From: Robertmurraya korlensis NBRC 107688
GTDB lineage: Bacteria > Bacillota > Bacilli > Bacillales > Cytobacillaceae
Direction of reading: 5' to 3'
DNA: 64,000 nucleotides
Assembly: GCF_001591645.1 (NCBI RefSeq)
Contig: NZ_BCVH01000012.1
Location: forward strand, 44,749 to 108,748
Numbering within the stretch: the first letter of the stretch is position 1; each line of letters opens with the position of its first letter. The translations under genes and the position numbers were made by a program. Below are positions 25,552 to 35,807 of the stretch, piece by piece. The notes under the pieces are model-generated. The model saw only the letters and a list, made by a program, of their open reading frames with translations, made no database searches and was not told the DNA's origin.

Positions 25552-26203
25552 TAGACGTAAGCAATTAGCTAAGATTAAGAGAAGAAACTTAATTACGTAC
25601 TCAAATCCAGAATCAATCATTTCCGAACAGTTTAGAACAATAAGAACGAATATTCACTTCCTAAATGAAGCTGAGAAAAACAATTTGCTGGTGGTTAGCT
25701 CTCCAGGGCAATCTGAAGGAAAATCAACCATTATTGCTAATACAGCTATTTCCATTGCTCAACAAAAAGAAAAAGTCCTTCTTATTGATGGAAACCTTAG
25801 AAATCCAAGTATTCATCAACTATTTAAAGTGAGTAATGAGGTTGGCTTGACAGATGTTTTAAGTGAAAAAACACCTTTTTGTGAAGCGATTACAAAATGT
25901 AATATCGATAATCTAGATTTATTAACAAGTGGACCGATTCCTCTGGATCCCGCAGAGCTACTTGAATCTGAAAAAATGAAAGAATTGTTATCCCATGTTA
26001 AACCACTCTATGACCTTATTCTGGTTGATTCACCATCAGTACTTGAGGTTACAGACACCAAGGTTCTAGCAAACTTGTGTGACGGAGTGATTCTAGTGGT
26101 ACAAAAGGCAAAAACTAAATTGGAGGCAGCTCAAGAATCAAAGAAGGTGTTAGAATTTGCGAAGGCCCCTTTAGTTGGTGTAATTGTAAATCAAGTAAGC
26201 TAG
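25541..26203 (+). CDS. epsB: Bacterial tyrosine kinase (EpsB-like)
   Basis: A 220-aa BY-kinase of the CapB/EpsB family. Walker A is SPGQSEGKST, the Walker A' region LLIDGNLRNP deviates from the usual DxDxR, and Walker B is DLILVDSPS. It pairs with the EpsA-like modulator to control chain length and glycosyltransferase activity. No C-terminal tyrosine cluster is visible, unlike many homologues. The TTG at 25541 is preferred because GAGGTG is six bases upstream. An earlier GTG lacks a site. Confidence 0.87.
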   Translation: MVFSRRKQLAKIKRRNLITYSNPESIISEQFRTIRTNIHFLNEAEKNNLLVVSSPGQSEGKSTIIANTAISIAQQKEKVLLIDGNLRNPSIHQLFKVSNEVGLTDVLSEKTPFCEAITKCNIDNLDLLTSGPIPLDPAELLESEKMKELLSHVKPLYDLILVDSPSVLEVTDTKVLANLCDGVILVVQKAKTKLEAAQESKKVLEFAKAPLVGVIVNQVS

Positions 26204-26219
26204 TTTTTTTAATCGTTTT

Positions 26220-26235
26220 GTTCTTAATTGAGAAT
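26220..26235. promoter_or_regulatory. SinR-type palindrome upstream of the EAR element
   Basis: GTTCTTAATTGAGAAT matches GTTCT-N6-AGAAC at nine of ten fixed positions. It lies in the epsB-epsC gap, where no good -10 box follows, so its role is unclear. Confidence 0.45.
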
Positions 26236-26260
26236 ACCTATGTTCACAATAGAACAATCT

Positions 26261-26372
26261 GAAAGGTGATGCCTCCTAACCTATATCAATGGAGGCACTC
26301 GGTTATGCTGTGGGTGAAAAACCTTAGACGCGTGTCGTCGATAGTGTGATGTGAGGTGGGGTTAGATGCCCT
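26261..26372 (+). ncRNA. EAR-like RNA (eps-associated processive antitermination element)
   Basis: The epsB-epsC intergenic region carries a structured, GC-richer block: GCCTCC (26271-26276) pairs with GGAGGC, followed by the loop segments GGTGAAAAACC, CGTGTCGTCG and GTGAGGTGGGG. In Bacillus, the EAR RNA lies between epsB and epsC and makes polymerase read through terminators in the long operon. Position, size (about 110 nt) and a strong terminator immediately downstream all fit. A covariance-model search would settle it. Confidence 0.75.
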
Positions 26373-26383
26373 GTTTTATTAAT

Positions 26384-26440
26384 AAAAAACTTAACTATAC
26401 GCTTTTACACAGAAAAACGTATAGTTAAGTTTTTTATTTT
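26384..26440 (+). terminator. Strong terminator after the EAR element
   Basis: AAAACTTAACTATACG (26386-26401) and CGTATAGTTAAGTTTT (26418-26433) form a 16-bp perfect stem, followed by TTATTTTATT. Without antitermination it would cut off about 24 kb of eps genes. Confidence 0.9.
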
Positions 26441-26460
26441 ATTCCTAAGGAGTTCGATCA

Positions 26461-26604
26461 GTGATGGGTAATATTGATAAGTTTCCGAAGTCACTTAAAA
26501 AGACGGTGAGGTACATAAAACAAGAGGCAACACGTGAGCAGCTAGAAGAAATTAGGAAGATCATTGACTATGCGATTCAACGAAGAAATGTGACATTAGA
26601 TTAA
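26461..26604 (+). CDS. 47-aa micro-protein of unknown function between epsB and epsC
   Basis: A short gene after AAGGAG (26447-26452), eight bases before GTG 26461. An ATG follows directly, giving 46 or 47 residues. The product is charged and helical (LKKTVRYIKQEATREQ, then IRKIIDYAIQRRN) with no membrane segment or Cys. I do not recognise it. It lies after the operon terminator and 28 bases before the epsC-like gene, so it depends on readthrough. It is too short for family assignment by eye. Confidence 0.6.
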   Translation: MMGNIDKFPKSLKKTVRYIKQEATREQLEEIRKIIDYAIQRRNVTLD

Positions 26605-26632
26605 ATAGTAAGACGAATAGGAGGGATAAAAA

Positions 26633-28465
26633 TTGTCTTATAAGAAACGATTGTCATTATTTATATTAATTGATTCCTTCATTGTATTAACAGCCATCTT
26701 CTTTGGGTTCTTCCTTACGAACGCAAGTACTGGTGTTATCACAACACCAATTGTACTTAGCTCATTAGCTATCGTACTTAGTCATCATGTTTACTCATTG
26801 CTTTTACATGTTTATAAAAAAGCATGGGAGTATGCGAGCGTGGGAGAAATGATCATCATATGTAAAGTGGTGACGTTGTCTATACTGACAGCAGCACTTA
26901 CTCAACAGATTATGCTTGGTGAAATCTTCTTCCGACTTTTGGCTGTCACATGGCTTCTTCATATGTCCATGATTGGTGGCTCAAGATTTTGTTGGAGAAT
27001 GTATCGTGATAACTATTTGCGTTCATCTGAAGAAAAAAAGAGAGCTTTGATTATTGGTGCAGGTTCTGCTGGAACAATGGTGGCAAGACAGTTACTAAGA
27101 AGTAATGATTCAGTATTACAACCCGTTGCATTTATTGATGATGATCTCAATAAACATCAATTAGACATCCTAGGGCTACCAGTAGTCGGGAGCATCGACC
27201 AAATAACTAAAACAGTCGATTCACTAGGTATAGATAATATCATTATTGCCATCCCTTCTTTAGGAAGAAAAGACTTGAACATCATTTTTCAAGAGTGTGC
27301 GAAAACAAAGGCAAAAACTCAAATTCTTCCGATGTTAGAGGACATTGTGACAGGAAGAGTGTCTGTAAGTGGTATTCGGGATGTTGAGGTAGAGGATTTA
27401 TTAGGTCGTAGTCCTGTCGTTCTTGATATGGATCGTATCTCGGAGTATGTTACGGATCGAGTTGTACTAGTAACTGGAGCAGGTGGTTCCATCGGGTCAG
27501 AGTTGTGTAGACAAATATCCTTGTTCTCACCAAAGAAACTTGTGTTGCTTGGCCACGGTGAAAATAGTATTTACTCCATTGAGCAAGAACTAAAAGAAAA
27601 GTTTGGGCACCTCCCAATTGAGTATGTTACGGAGATAGCTGATTTACAGGATGCTAAGAAAATGATGAATGTGATGGGAACTCACCATCCTGCAGTGGTC
27701 TATCACGCAGCAGCTCATAAGCATGTTCCTTTAATGGAGCGAAATCCAGAAGAAGCAGTCAAAAATAATATTATTGGTACAAGAAATGTAGCTGAAGCAG
27801 CTAGCTGGCATGGGGTTGAAACATTTGTCATGGTTTCAACAGATAAGGCTGTGAATCCGACGAGTGTGATGGGAGCAACGAAAAGACTTGCAGAAATGAT
27901 CGTTCAAAATATGGATCAAAAAAGTAAGACGAAATTTGTTGCTGTTCGTTTTGGGAATGTACTTGGTAGTCGAGGTAGCGTCATTCCATTATTTAAAAAG
28001 CAGATAGCCAAAGGTGGACCAGTTACGGTCACCCATCCAGATATGATTCGATATTTCATGACCATTCCAGAAGCCTCTCGACTAGTCATTCAAGCAGGTG
28101 CACTAGCACGTGGAGGAGAAATCTTCGTATTAGATATGGGAGAACCCGTAAAAATTGTAGACTTGGCCAAGAATTTAATCAAGCTGTCAGGATATACAAT
28201 AGAAGAAATAGGAATTGAATTTACAGGAATCCGTCCTGGTGAAAAGTTGTTTGAAGAGCTATTAAAGGATGATGAAGTACAGGAAAAACAAGTATTTCCG
28301 AATATATATATAGGAAAACCAGCTACGCTTTATCTCGAGGATATTGATAAGATTGTTCAAACCTTCCACACCATGGAGAAAGAAACGTTAAAAGAAGTGT
28401 TAATAAACCTAGCGAACAATAAGGTGAAGAGAAAGAAAGCAACTGTTGTATCTATTTCAGGATAA
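26633..28465 (+). CDS. epsC: Membrane UDP-sugar 4,6-dehydratase (EpsC-like)
   Basis: A 610-aa CapD/PglF-type protein: four N-terminal membrane segments (within about 1-120), a first nucleotide-binding-like region ([15 protein letters not shown]) and a catalytic SDR domain with [10 protein letters not shown] near residue 281. The catalytic set is [16 protein letters not shown], with Met replacing the usual Tyr, as is normal in this family. It converts UDP-GlcNAc to the 4-keto-6-deoxy sugar, the first step toward the bacillosamine-type sugar completed by EpsN and EpsM. The TTG start is set by AGGAGGG seven bases upstream. Confidence 0.92.
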   Translation: MSYKKRLSLFILIDSFIVLTAIFFGFFLTNASTGVITTPIVLSSLAIVLSHHVYSLLLHVYKKAWEYASVGEMIIICKVVTLSILTAALTQQIMLGEIFFRLLAVTWLLHMSMIGGSRFCWRMYRDNYLRSSEEKKRALIIGAGSAGTMVARQLLRSNDSVLQPVAFIDDDLNKHQLDILGLPVVGSIDQITKTVDSLGIDNIIIAIPSLGRKDLNIIFQECAKTKAKTQILPMLEDIVTGRVSVSGIRDVEVEDLLGRSPVVLDMDRISEYVTDRVVLVTGAGGSIGSELCRQISLFSPKKLVLLGHGENSIYSIEQELKEKFGHLPIEYVTEIADLQDAKKMMNVMGTHHPAVVYHAAAHKHVPLMERNPEEAVKNNIIGTRNVAEAASWHGVETFVMVSTDKAVNPTSVMGATKRLAEMIVQNMDQKSKTKFVAVRFGNVLGSRGSVIPLFKKQIAKGGPVTVTHPDMIRYFMTIPEASRLVIQAGALARGGEIFVLDMGEPVKIVDLAKNLIKLSGYTIEEIGIEFTGIRPGEKLFEELLKDDEVQEKQVFPNIYIGKPATLYLEDIDKIVQTFHTMEKETLKEVLINLANNKVKRKKATVVSISG

Positions 28466-28479
28466 GAAAGGGGAAACAA

Positions 28480-29361
28480 ATGAAAAAAGTAAAAAAGGCA
28501 ATCATTCCAGCGGCAGGATTAGGAACCAGATTCCTTCCAGCGACAAAGGCGATGCCAAAAGAAATGCTTCCAATCGTAGATAAACCAACGATTCAATATA
28601 TTATTGAAGAAGCAGTTGCTTCAGGAATCGAAGACATCATCATTGTAACAGGTAAAGGAAAACGTGCCATTGAAGATCACTTTGATAACTCGTTTGAACT
28701 AGAACAAAACTTAATTGAAAAGGGTAAATTTGAGCTACTGAGTGAGGTGCAAAAATCCTCACAAATGGCAGATATTCATTACATCCGTCAAAAGGAACCA
28801 AAGGGATTAGGTCATGCGATTTGGTGTGCAAGAAAATTCATTGGAAATGAACCTTTCGCTGTTCTTCTTGGAGACGATATCGTTCAAGCAGAAAAGCCAT
28901 GTTTAAAACAATTAATCGATCAATACGAAAGATATCAGGCTTCCGTTCTTGGAGTACAAAAGGTTCCAATGGAAGAAGTATCACGCTATGGCATTGTTAA
29001 CGGCAATGAAATTGGAGAGAGATTCTTTAGCGTGAATAGCCTAGTAGAGAAGCCTAAGATGGAGGAGGCTCCTTCCAATCTAGCTATTATGGGGAGATAC
29101 ATCTTAAATCCTAGAATTTTTGATATTTTAGGAGACCAGGGACCCGGAGCAGGTGGAGAAATTCAGTTAACAGATGCCATCGCAGGGCTAAATCAATATG
29201 AGGCAGTCTATGCTTATGATTTTGAAGGAACTCGCCATGATGTAGGGGAAAAGATGGGCTTTATTCAAACAACCATTGAATTTGCCCTTCAAAAGGAAGA
29301 GCTACGTTCTGACCTATTAAACTATCTATCAGCGGTGCTCGATAGACAACTAATAAAGTAG
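28480..29361 (+). CDS. gtaB: UTP-glucose-1-phosphate uridylyltransferase
   Basis: A 293-aa nucleotidyltransferase of the GalU/GtaB group with [19 protein letters not shown] at residues 5-23, [21 protein letters not shown] and the [12 protein letters not shown] stretch. It makes UDP-glucose, which the GalE protein of this operon can turn into UDP-galactose. It lies 15 bases after epsC in the same operon. It may be a cluster-specific paralogue of the chromosomal GtaB. Confidence 0.92.
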   Translation: MKKVKKAIIPAAGLGTRFLPATKAMPKEMLPIVDKPTIQYIIEEAVASGIEDIIIVTGKGKRAIEDHFDNSFELEQNLIEKGKFELLSEVQKSSQMADIHYIRQKEPKGLGHAIWCARKFIGNEPFAVLLGDDIVQAEKPCLKQLIDQYERYQASVLGVQKVPMEEVSRYGIVNGNEIGERFFSVNSLVEKPKMEEAPSNLAIMGRYILNPRIFDILGDQGPGAGGEIQLTDAIAGLNQYEAVYAYDFEGTRHDVGEKMGFIQTTIEFALQKEELRSDLLNYLSAVLDRQLIK

Positions 29362-29368
29362 GTGTCCT

Positions 29369-30535
29369 ATGAAAAGAAAAGTGTTGTTCTGTGCGACAGT
29401 TGACTATCACTTCAGTGCCTTCCATCTACCTTATTTAAAGTGGTTTAAGGAACAAGGATGGGATGTTCATGTAGCTGCTTCGGGAACAATCGAACTACCA
29501 TTTGTAGATGAAAAGTTCAATCTCCCGATACAACGGTCACCTTTTCATAGAAAAAACATAGCTGCGTATAGCCAACTAAAAGAGGTTATCGATCGAAATG
29601 GGTATCAGCTCATACACTGTCATACACCAATGGGAGGAGTGCTTGCGAGACTAGCAGCTCGTTCCGCAAGACAGAAAGGGACAAAAGTGATTTACACCGC
29701 ACATGGGTTTCATTTTTGTAAGGGATCACCCATCCCTAACTGGATGGTCTACTACCCTATTGAAAGAGTATTATCTTACTTAACGGACTGTTTAATTACG
29801 ATTAATGAAGAAGATTATCACTTAGCCACCTCCCATCAGTTCAAAGCAAAGCTAATTGAACATGTACATGGGGTGGGGGTGGATACAGAACGGTATACAC
29901 CAGTATCCAACTTTCATAAAGAAGTGTTAAGGGCAGAGCATCGTTATGATACCGATGCTTTTTTAATGTTTTACGCGGCCGAGTTTAATACAAATAAGAA
30001 TCAGCAGCTTCTAATTCATGCACTTGCACATGTTAAGGAGCACATTCCTAAAGCGAGACTACTGTTAGCAGGAGAAGGACCTCTGCTCGAGCAAAGCAAA
30101 CAGCTATCAGAACAGTTAGATGTTTTAAGTATGATCGATTTTTTAGGATACCGTAGGGATATCGAATCTCTATTAAAAATGAGTGATATAGTCGTTGCGT
30201 CTAGTAAAAGAGAGGGACTTCCTGTGAATATCATGGAAGCAATGGCATGTGGGTTACCAATTATAGCTAGTGTTAATAGGGGACATATAGAGTTAGTAAG
30301 TGATGGTGTAAATGGATTTACAGTTGTAAATGATAACTTTCAGGATTTTGGATCGAAAATTTTGAAGCTATATAATTCGGTGGATATGCGAGAAAAAATG
30401 GGAGCTGCTAGCGTTAAATTAGTAAAAAAGTTTTCATTAGACCAAGTTAGTACAGAAATAAAAGAAGTGTATTCAAACTATATTGCGGAGGAACGTCGTG
30501 AAGCCGAAAGTAAGTATAATCGTGCCTATATATAA
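29369..30535 (+). CDS. epsD: Glycosyltransferase family 4, EpsD-like
   Basis: A 388-aa GT-B glycosyltransferase close to B. subtilis EpsD: the N-terminus KVLFCATVDYHFSAFHLPYLKW, then HCHTPMGGVLARLAAR, YTAHGFHFCKG and TINEEDY. The C-terminal nucleotide-sugar site reads SSKREGLPVNIMEAMA. It transfers a sugar from a nucleotide donor to the growing lipid-linked repeat unit at the inner membrane face. It overlaps the next gene. Confidence 0.9.
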   Translation: MKRKVLFCATVDYHFSAFHLPYLKWFKEQGWDVHVAASGTIELPFVDEKFNLPIQRSPFHRKNIAAYSQLKEVIDRNGYQLIHCHTPMGGVLARLAARSARQKGTKVIYTAHGFHFCKGSPIPNWMVYYPIERVLSYLTDCLITINEEDYHLATSHQFKAKLIEHVHGVGVDTERYTPVSNFHKEVLRAEHRYDTDAFLMFYAAEFNTNKNQQLLIHALAHVKEHIPKARLLLAGEGPLLEQSKQLSEQLDVLSMIDFLGYRRDIESLLKMSDIVVASSKREGLPVNIMEAMACGLPIIASVNRGHIELVSDGVNGFTVVNDNFQDFGSKILKLYNSVDMREKMGAASVKLVKKFSLDQVSTEIKEVYSNYIAEERREAESKYNRAYI

Positions 30536-31562
30536 CGTGGATAAATATCTTAGTAGATGTTTAGACAGTATCTTAAATCAATCACTAAAGGAAATTGAAA
30601 TCATTGCTGTCAATGATGGCTCAACCGATAGGTCCTACGAAATCTTACTTGATTACCAAAAATCGGATCCACGACTCAAAGTCATAAATAAAAAAAATGG
30701 TGGAGTATCCGCAGCTAGAAACACTGGATTAGAACAAGTTTCTGGAGAATATATAGGTTTTGTTGATCCGGATGATTGGATTGATAGCTATATGTATGAA
30801 GAACTATATAAAACTGCTCAAGTTGAAGAAGCTGATGTTGTTATGTGTAGTTATATTAGAGAATTTGGTAGTCATTCAAAGAAAAAGCAGTTTCATATGC
30901 CTGAACAAGTGAAGATTACCGGTGAAGAAGTTCATAAAAAAATATTAAGAAGGTTAATAGGACCATTGGGTGATGAAGTAAGGAATCCAGAATTACTAGA
31001 TGCATGGGGGACCGTCTGGTCAAAGCTATATAGTGCTAACTTAATTCTTGAGAATAAGATAGTATTTACTGACTTACATGAGATAGGAACCAATGAAGAT
31101 TCTTTATTTAATATAGAGGTAATGTACCTTACACAAAATTTTGTATTCATCAATAAGTATTTTTATCACTACTGGAGAGAGAACAGTACCTCCTTAACCT
31201 CTAATTATAAACCTAATCTATTGAGTCAATGGGAATGTCTTTTTAATAAACTATCAACATTTATTGAAGAAAAAAAACTTGGTAATGACTATAGTCAAGC
31301 ACTCAGTAACCGTATTTGTCTTAATACTCTTGGTCTTGGATTAAATGAATTATTTGAACAGAACCAACATGTATCAATAAAGATGAAAAAAATAAAAAAG
31401 ATCTTACACCATCAACAAATAAGAAGTTCCTTTACTAATTTAGACTTAAGTCAATTTCCATTAGTTTGGAGAGTCTTTTATTTTTTTGCTAAATCAAGAT
31501 TTGTAGCGGGTTACTACTGTTTATTAGTAACCATAAATATATTAAGAAAGTCGTTAAGATAG
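30498..31562 (+). CDS. Glycosyltransferase family 2
   Basis: A 354-aa GT-A enzyme with VSIIVPIYNVDKYLSRCLDS at the start, NDGSTDRS, NGGVSAARNTGLE and the metal-site DPDDW. The GTG at 30498 has GGAGG six bases upstream and lies inside the end of the preceding gene, so translation is coupled. It is related to the gene at 41385 in the same operon. Donor and acceptor are unknown. Confidence 0.86.
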   Translation: MKPKVSIIVPIYNVDKYLSRCLDSILNQSLKEIEIIAVNDGSTDRSYEILLDYQKSDPRLKVINKKNGGVSAARNTGLEQVSGEYIGFVDPDDWIDSYMYEELYKTAQVEEADVVMCSYIREFGSHSKKKQFHMPEQVKITGEEVHKKILRRLIGPLGDEVRNPELLDAWGTVWSKLYSANLILENKIVFTDLHEIGTNEDSLFNIEVMYLTQNFVFINKYFYHYWRENSTSLTSNYKPNLLSQWECLFNKLSTFIEEKKLGNDYSQALSNRICLNTLGLGLNELFEQNQHVSIKMKKIKKILHHQQIRSSFTNLDLSQFPLVWRVFYFFAKSRFVAGYYCLLVTINILRKSLR

Positions 31563-31572
31563 GAGGATCGGC

Positions 31573-32679
31573 GTGGAACCAATAAGAATACTTCAAGTAG
31601 TAACCATTATGAATCGTGGTGGATTAGAAACCATGCTGATGAATTACTACCGCCAAATCGATCGAACTAAGGTTCAGTTTGATTTTATGGTTCATCGGGA
31701 AGAAAAGGGTCACTATGATGACGAAATCCTTAATCTAGGAGGAAGAATCTATAACATGCCACCTATTCGTCCTGGTAACTATCAAAGATATTTCAGCCTA
31801 TTAGATGATTTTTTTCAATCGAACATATATAAAATTGTCCATTCGCATATCAATGAAAATAGTAGCTTTGTTTTAAGAGCAGCTAAAAAAGCTGGAGTGA
31901 AAGTAAGAATTGCTCATAGTCACTTGAGTGATTTAGGAATCGATTTAAAGCTTCCATTCAGACTCTATGCTCGATATTATATGAAGCAAAATCCTACAAC
32001 TTACTTTGCTTGTTCCAAAAAGGCAGGGGAATGGCTTTTTGGAAGAAGAGTTTCCAATGATAATAAAGTGAAAGTCCTTAATAACGCTGTAAATGTTAAA
32101 GAATTCAAGTTTAACTCAGAAGTGAGAAATTCACTAAGAAAAGAACTAGGCATTGGCGAAGATCAGTTAGTGATTGGTCACATCGGTAGATTTAATAAGC
32201 AAAAAAATCATGATTATCTAATTGATATTTTTCAATCAGTCTATAAGAAAACACCTAATTCCATTTTATTACTTGTGGGGGATGGAGATTTAAGGAATGT
32301 GGTTGAAGAGAAAGTGAAAAGTTTGGGTTTATCTGAGAATATAAATTTTTTAGGGGTCCGTGAAGATATTTCTAACTTAATGAATGCAATGGATCTTTTT
32401 CTTTTCCCATCATTATTCGAAGGTTTGCCAGTCGTGTTAATAGAAGCACAAGCAGCCGGACTAAACTGTATTGTGTCAGATTCGATTACTAAGGAAAGTG
32501 ATGTCACTGGAAGGGTAGAGTTTATAAGCTTACAAGCTTCTCCCGAATATTGGGCAAATAAAATACTATCAAAAACTCATGAGCATTATGATACAACCAT
32601 GCATTTAAGAGAAAGTGGATATGACACGAATAGTATGGCTAGTTGGCTTGAAAATTATTATTTAATGGAAGCAAAGTGA
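31573..32679 (+). CDS. epsF: Glycosyltransferase family 4, EpsF-like
   Basis: A 368-aa GT-B glycosyltransferase matching EpsF in layout: RILQVVTIMNRGGLETMLMN near the start, FDFMVHREEKGHYDDEI, HSHINENS, GHIGRFNKQKNH and LFPSLFEGLPVVLIEAQAAG with SDSITKE. AGGAGG is six bases before the GTG start. It probably adds one sugar of the repeat unit. Confidence 0.88.
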   Translation: MEPIRILQVVTIMNRGGLETMLMNYYRQIDRTKVQFDFMVHREEKGHYDDEILNLGGRIYNMPPIRPGNYQRYFSLLDDFFQSNIYKIVHSHINENSSFVLRAAKKAGVKVRIAHSHLSDLGIDLKLPFRLYARYYMKQNPTTYFACSKKAGEWLFGRRVSNDNKVKVLNNAVNVKEFKFNSEVRNSLRKELGIGEDQLVIGHIGRFNKQKNHDYLIDIFQSVYKKTPNSILLLVGDGDLRNVVEEKVKSLGLSENINFLGVREDISNLMNAMDLFLFPSLFEGLPVVLIEAQAAGLNCIVSDSITKESDVTGRVEFISLQASPEYWANKILSKTHEHYDTTMHLRESGYDTNSMASWLENYYLMEAK

Positions 32680-32693
32680 TAGGAGGAGTAGTC

Positions 32694-33593
32694 TTGAAGC
32701 CCCTTTTAACTATTTTCACCCCTACCTACAATCGTGCATATACTCTTCATTTATGTTATGAAAGTCTTCAAAGGCAAACTTGTAAGGAGTTCATTTGGTT
32801 AATCATAGATGATGGATCAACTGATAATACAAGGGAATTAGTGAAACAGTGGATCACTGAGGGTACTGTACCTATTAAGTACCACTATCAAGAAAATCAA
32901 GGTATGCACGGGGCACATAATGCAGCCTATGAATTGATAAAAACCGAGTTAAATGTTTGTATTGATTCAGATGACTATATGCCCGATGACGCTGTTGAGA
33001 AAATAGTACAATATTGGAATAGGTATGGTAGTAATAAATATGCTGGATTAATTGGCCTTGATGCTACCCCTGAAGGGCAAGTAATCGGTACAAGAATCCC
33101 AGAACAATTAAAAGAAACAACATTAACTGATTTATATGCAAAGTTCAAAGTTAAGGGAGATAAAAAACTTGTATATCGATCAGAGTTAACTAAAAAAACT
33201 CCACCATACCCCCTTTTTAATGGTGAAAAATATTGTCCATTAAGTTATAAGTATATTTTAATTGATCAAGAATGTCCGTTACTAGTTATGAACGAAGTTC
33301 TCTGCCATGTGGAGTATCTTGAAGATGGGTCGAGTATGAATATGATCCATCAATACAGGAAAAATCCATATGGATTCGCCTTTTTTAGGAAAGAAGCAAT
33401 GAAATACGCACCTACAATGAAAGATAAATTTAGAGAGTGTATTCATTATGTTTCTAGTAGCCTAATGATAAAAAATAATAGATTTTTAATCGAATCACCA
33501 AATAAAGTATTTACAGCATTAGCCATACCATTTGGTGTTTCATTATATCTGTTCATTAATAAAACACAAAGAGCAACAGTAATAAAGCAGTAA
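32694..33593 (+). CDS. Glycosyltransferase family 2
   Basis: A 299-aa GT-A enzyme: LTIFTPTYNRAYTLHLCYES, IDDGSTDNT and the metal-binding IDSDDYMPDD. The TTG at 32694 is chosen because AGGAGG lies seven bases upstream. An earlier in-frame GTG overlaps the preceding gene and has no site. It is a paralogue of the gene at 47875 near the other end of the operon. Confidence 0.85.
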   Translation: MKPLLTIFTPTYNRAYTLHLCYESLQRQTCKEFIWLIIDDGSTDNTRELVKQWITEGTVPIKYHYQENQGMHGAHNAAYELIKTELNVCIDSDDYMPDDAVEKIVQYWNRYGSNKYAGLIGLDATPEGQVIGTRIPEQLKETTLTDLYAKFKVKGDKKLVYRSELTKKTPPYPLFNGEKYCPLSYKYILIDQECPLLVMNEVLCHVEYLEDGSSMNMIHQYRKNPYGFAFFRKEAMKYAPTMKDKFRECIHYVSSSLMIKNNRFLIESPNKVFTALAIPFGVSLYLFINKTQRATVIKQ

Positions 33594-33628
33594 ATTACTT
33601 CCTATACAATGCTGAAAGGTAGTTACAC

Positions 33629-34696
33629 ATGACCTTTTTATGGTGGAATCTTGCTATTGTTTTTATATTTTCGTTTTTTGCTAGATATTTCTCAAATCCA
33701 GTCGTTGTAAAGGGTGTGCTAATAAATTTTAGACCTAATCGATTATTAGTGGCAGGCGTTATGTTATCGCTAGTAGTCATTGCAGGACTTAGAAAAAACA
33801 TTGGTGATACCTTCTTTTATATGCACTCATTTAAAGTTAGTACTTTTACATGGGATTCAATAGTAAAAGATAAAGACTTTGGTTTCGGAATTCTTCAAAT
33901 GCTATTAAAAAATTATTCAACTGACCCTCAAACGCTAATTTTTATAACCGCGTTAATAACTAATATACTTATCGTTTTGATACTATCCAGATATTCAGGT
34001 TTTTTTGAATTAAGCACCTATGCCTATATTACAGGTGGCTTATTTCTTGTTTCTATGAATGGGATACGACAGGTGTTAGCCGCGGCAATCATATTTACTG
34101 CTACGCGTTTTATCATTAGTGGGAACTGGATCATGTATTTTATTGTTGTTTTAATAGCTGCTACTTTTCATCAAAGTGCACTTATACTTTTACCTATTTA
34201 TTTTTTAGTAAGATACAAAGCGTGGTCTAAGGCGACAATTATTCTATTATTCTTCTCGGTTATTATTGTCGTTGGATTTGATTTATTTTCTTCTCTATTG
34301 TTTTCAGCAATTGAAGATACACAGTATGGACATTACTCAAACTTTAATGAAGGTGGAGCCAATGTTGTACGTGTAGCTGTGTATGCAGCTCCACTTGTAA
34401 TTGCTTTCCTAGGAAGGGAAAAGCTTAGGGAGATATTTCCCAGTAGTGACTATATAGTAAATATGGCTCTCGTAGGGTTAATATTTATGATTATCTCCAT
34501 GCAAAACTGGATATTTGCCCGTTTTTCTATTTATTTTAATCTGTATCAACTTATTTTAGTTTCTTGGGTTGTACAGGTTTTTAGAGAAAAGGAACAAAGG
34601 TTTATATATTATCTGATAGTAATTTTTTATTTCCTATATTATTTCTATGAATCTGTAATAAGTCTCAATATTATTTATGAAAGTAATTATCTGTAG
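33629..34696 (+). CDS. epsG: EpsG-family polysaccharide polymerase
   Basis: A 355-aa membrane protein with ten or more hydrophobic segments and the family marks AGLRKNIGDTFFYMHSF and SMNGIRQVLAAAIIF (R-Q within a membrane segment). EpsG proteins are thought to polymerise the exported repeat units, like Wzy. AAAGG is nine bases before the ATG. Its presence together with a flippase gene at 48800 indicates a Wzx/Wzy-type pathway. Confidence 0.85.
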   Translation: MTFLWWNLAIVFIFSFFARYFSNPVVVKGVLINFRPNRLLVAGVMLSLVVIAGLRKNIGDTFFYMHSFKVSTFTWDSIVKDKDFGFGILQMLLKNYSTDPQTLIFITALITNILIVLILSRYSGFFELSTYAYITGGLFLVSMNGIRQVLAAAIIFTATRFIISGNWIMYFIVVLIAATFHQSALILLPIYFLVRYKAWSKATIILLFFSVIIVVGFDLFSSLLFSAIEDTQYGHYSNFNEGGANVVRVAVYAAPLVIAFLGREKLREIFPSSDYIVNMALVGLIFMIISMQNWIFARFSIYFNLYQLILVSWVVQVFREKEQRFIYYLIVIFYFLYYFYESVISLNIIYESNYL

Positions 34697-34717
34697 AAGA
34701 TAAAGAGGGGTGAATAT

Positions 34718-35797
34718 ATGGCCATACTTGTCACGGGTGGAGCAGGCTACATTGGAAGCCATACCTGTGTTGAACTATTAAATGAAGGACACAATATCGT
34801 TGTTGTTGACAACTTCATTAATAGCAAACCAGAATCTTTGAATAGAATAAAGAACATCACAGGGAAAGACTTCAAGGTTTATTATATCGATCTTTTAGAT
34901 GAGAAAGCACTTAGTAAAGTATTTGAAGAAAACGAAATTAATGCGGTGATACACTTCGCTGGTCTAAAAGCAGTAGGAGAATCGGTGAATGTTCCACTAT
35001 GGTATTACTACAACAATATCACTAGCACAGTGATTCTTTGTAAAGTGATGAGCAAATATGGAGTGAAAAATCTGGTTTTTAGTTCATCTACAACGGTATA
35101 TGGTATACCAGAAAGTGTACCAATTACAGAAGACGCCAGTTTATGGGCAATGAACCCATATGGTAGAACAAAATTGATGATTGAGGACATTCTAAGAGAC
35201 TTATACGAATCTGATAAAAGCTGGAGCATCGCTCTATTAAGATACTTTAATCCAATTGGAGCACATGATAGTGGATTAATCGGAGAGGATCCAAATGGTA
35301 TACCTAACAACCTAATGCCTTATATTACGCAGGTGGCTGTTGGAAAACTTAAAGAGTTAAGTGTCTTTGGAAATGACTATCCAACAAAAGATGGAACAGG
35401 GGTCAGGGATTATATCCATGTAGTTGATCTGGCAAAAGGCCATTTAAAAGCAGTAGAAAAGGTGAAGGAAACAAAAGGAATTGGTGCGTACAATCTTGGA
35501 ACGGGAAAAGGATACAGTGTTCTTGATGTCATTCAAGCTTTTGAGCAGGCTTCACTGGCTAAGGTTCCTTACAAAATAGTAGAACCTAGACCCGGAGATG
35601 TCGCCTCTTGCTTTGCAGATCCAACAAAGGCAAAAATGGAACTGAACTGGGAAGCGGAAAAAGGAATAGAAGAAATGTGTGCCGATGCTTGGCGATGGCA
35701 ACTAAAAAATCCAAATGGATATGAAGAAGACCCTCACTTTACAGGAAAAAGTGGGGATTTTTTATTTGGGGAAAAAGTTGAAGAAACAGTAAAGTGA
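34718..35797 (+). CDS. galE: UDP-glucose 4-epimerase
   Basis: A 359-aa short-chain dehydrogenase with the NAD-binding VTGGAGYIGSHT (5-16), SSSTTVYG and the catalytic YxxxK in NPYGRTK, plus RYFNPIGAHDSG. It interconverts UDP-glucose and UDP-galactose or the N-acetyl forms. The gene sits in the eps operon 22 bases after epsG, next to the uridylyltransferase, suggesting galactose in the polymer. Confidence 0.93.
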   Translation: MAILVTGGAGYIGSHTCVELLNEGHNIVVVDNFINSKPESLNRIKNITGKDFKVYYIDLLDEKALSKVFEENEINAVIHFAGLKAVGESVNVPLWYYYNNITSTVILCKVMSKYGVKNLVFSSSTTVYGIPESVPITEDASLWAMNPYGRTKLMIEDILRDLYESDKSWSIALLRYFNPIGAHDSGLIGEDPNGIPNNLMPYITQVAVGKLKELSVFGNDYPTKDGTGVRDYIHVVDLAKGHLKAVEKVKETKGIGAYNLGTGKGYSVLDVIQAFEQASLAKVPYKIVEPRPGDVASCFADPTKAKMELNWEAEKGIEEMCADAWRWQLKNPNGYEEDPHFTGKSGDFLFGEKVEETVK

Positions 35798-35807
35798 GGA
35801 AAAAACA

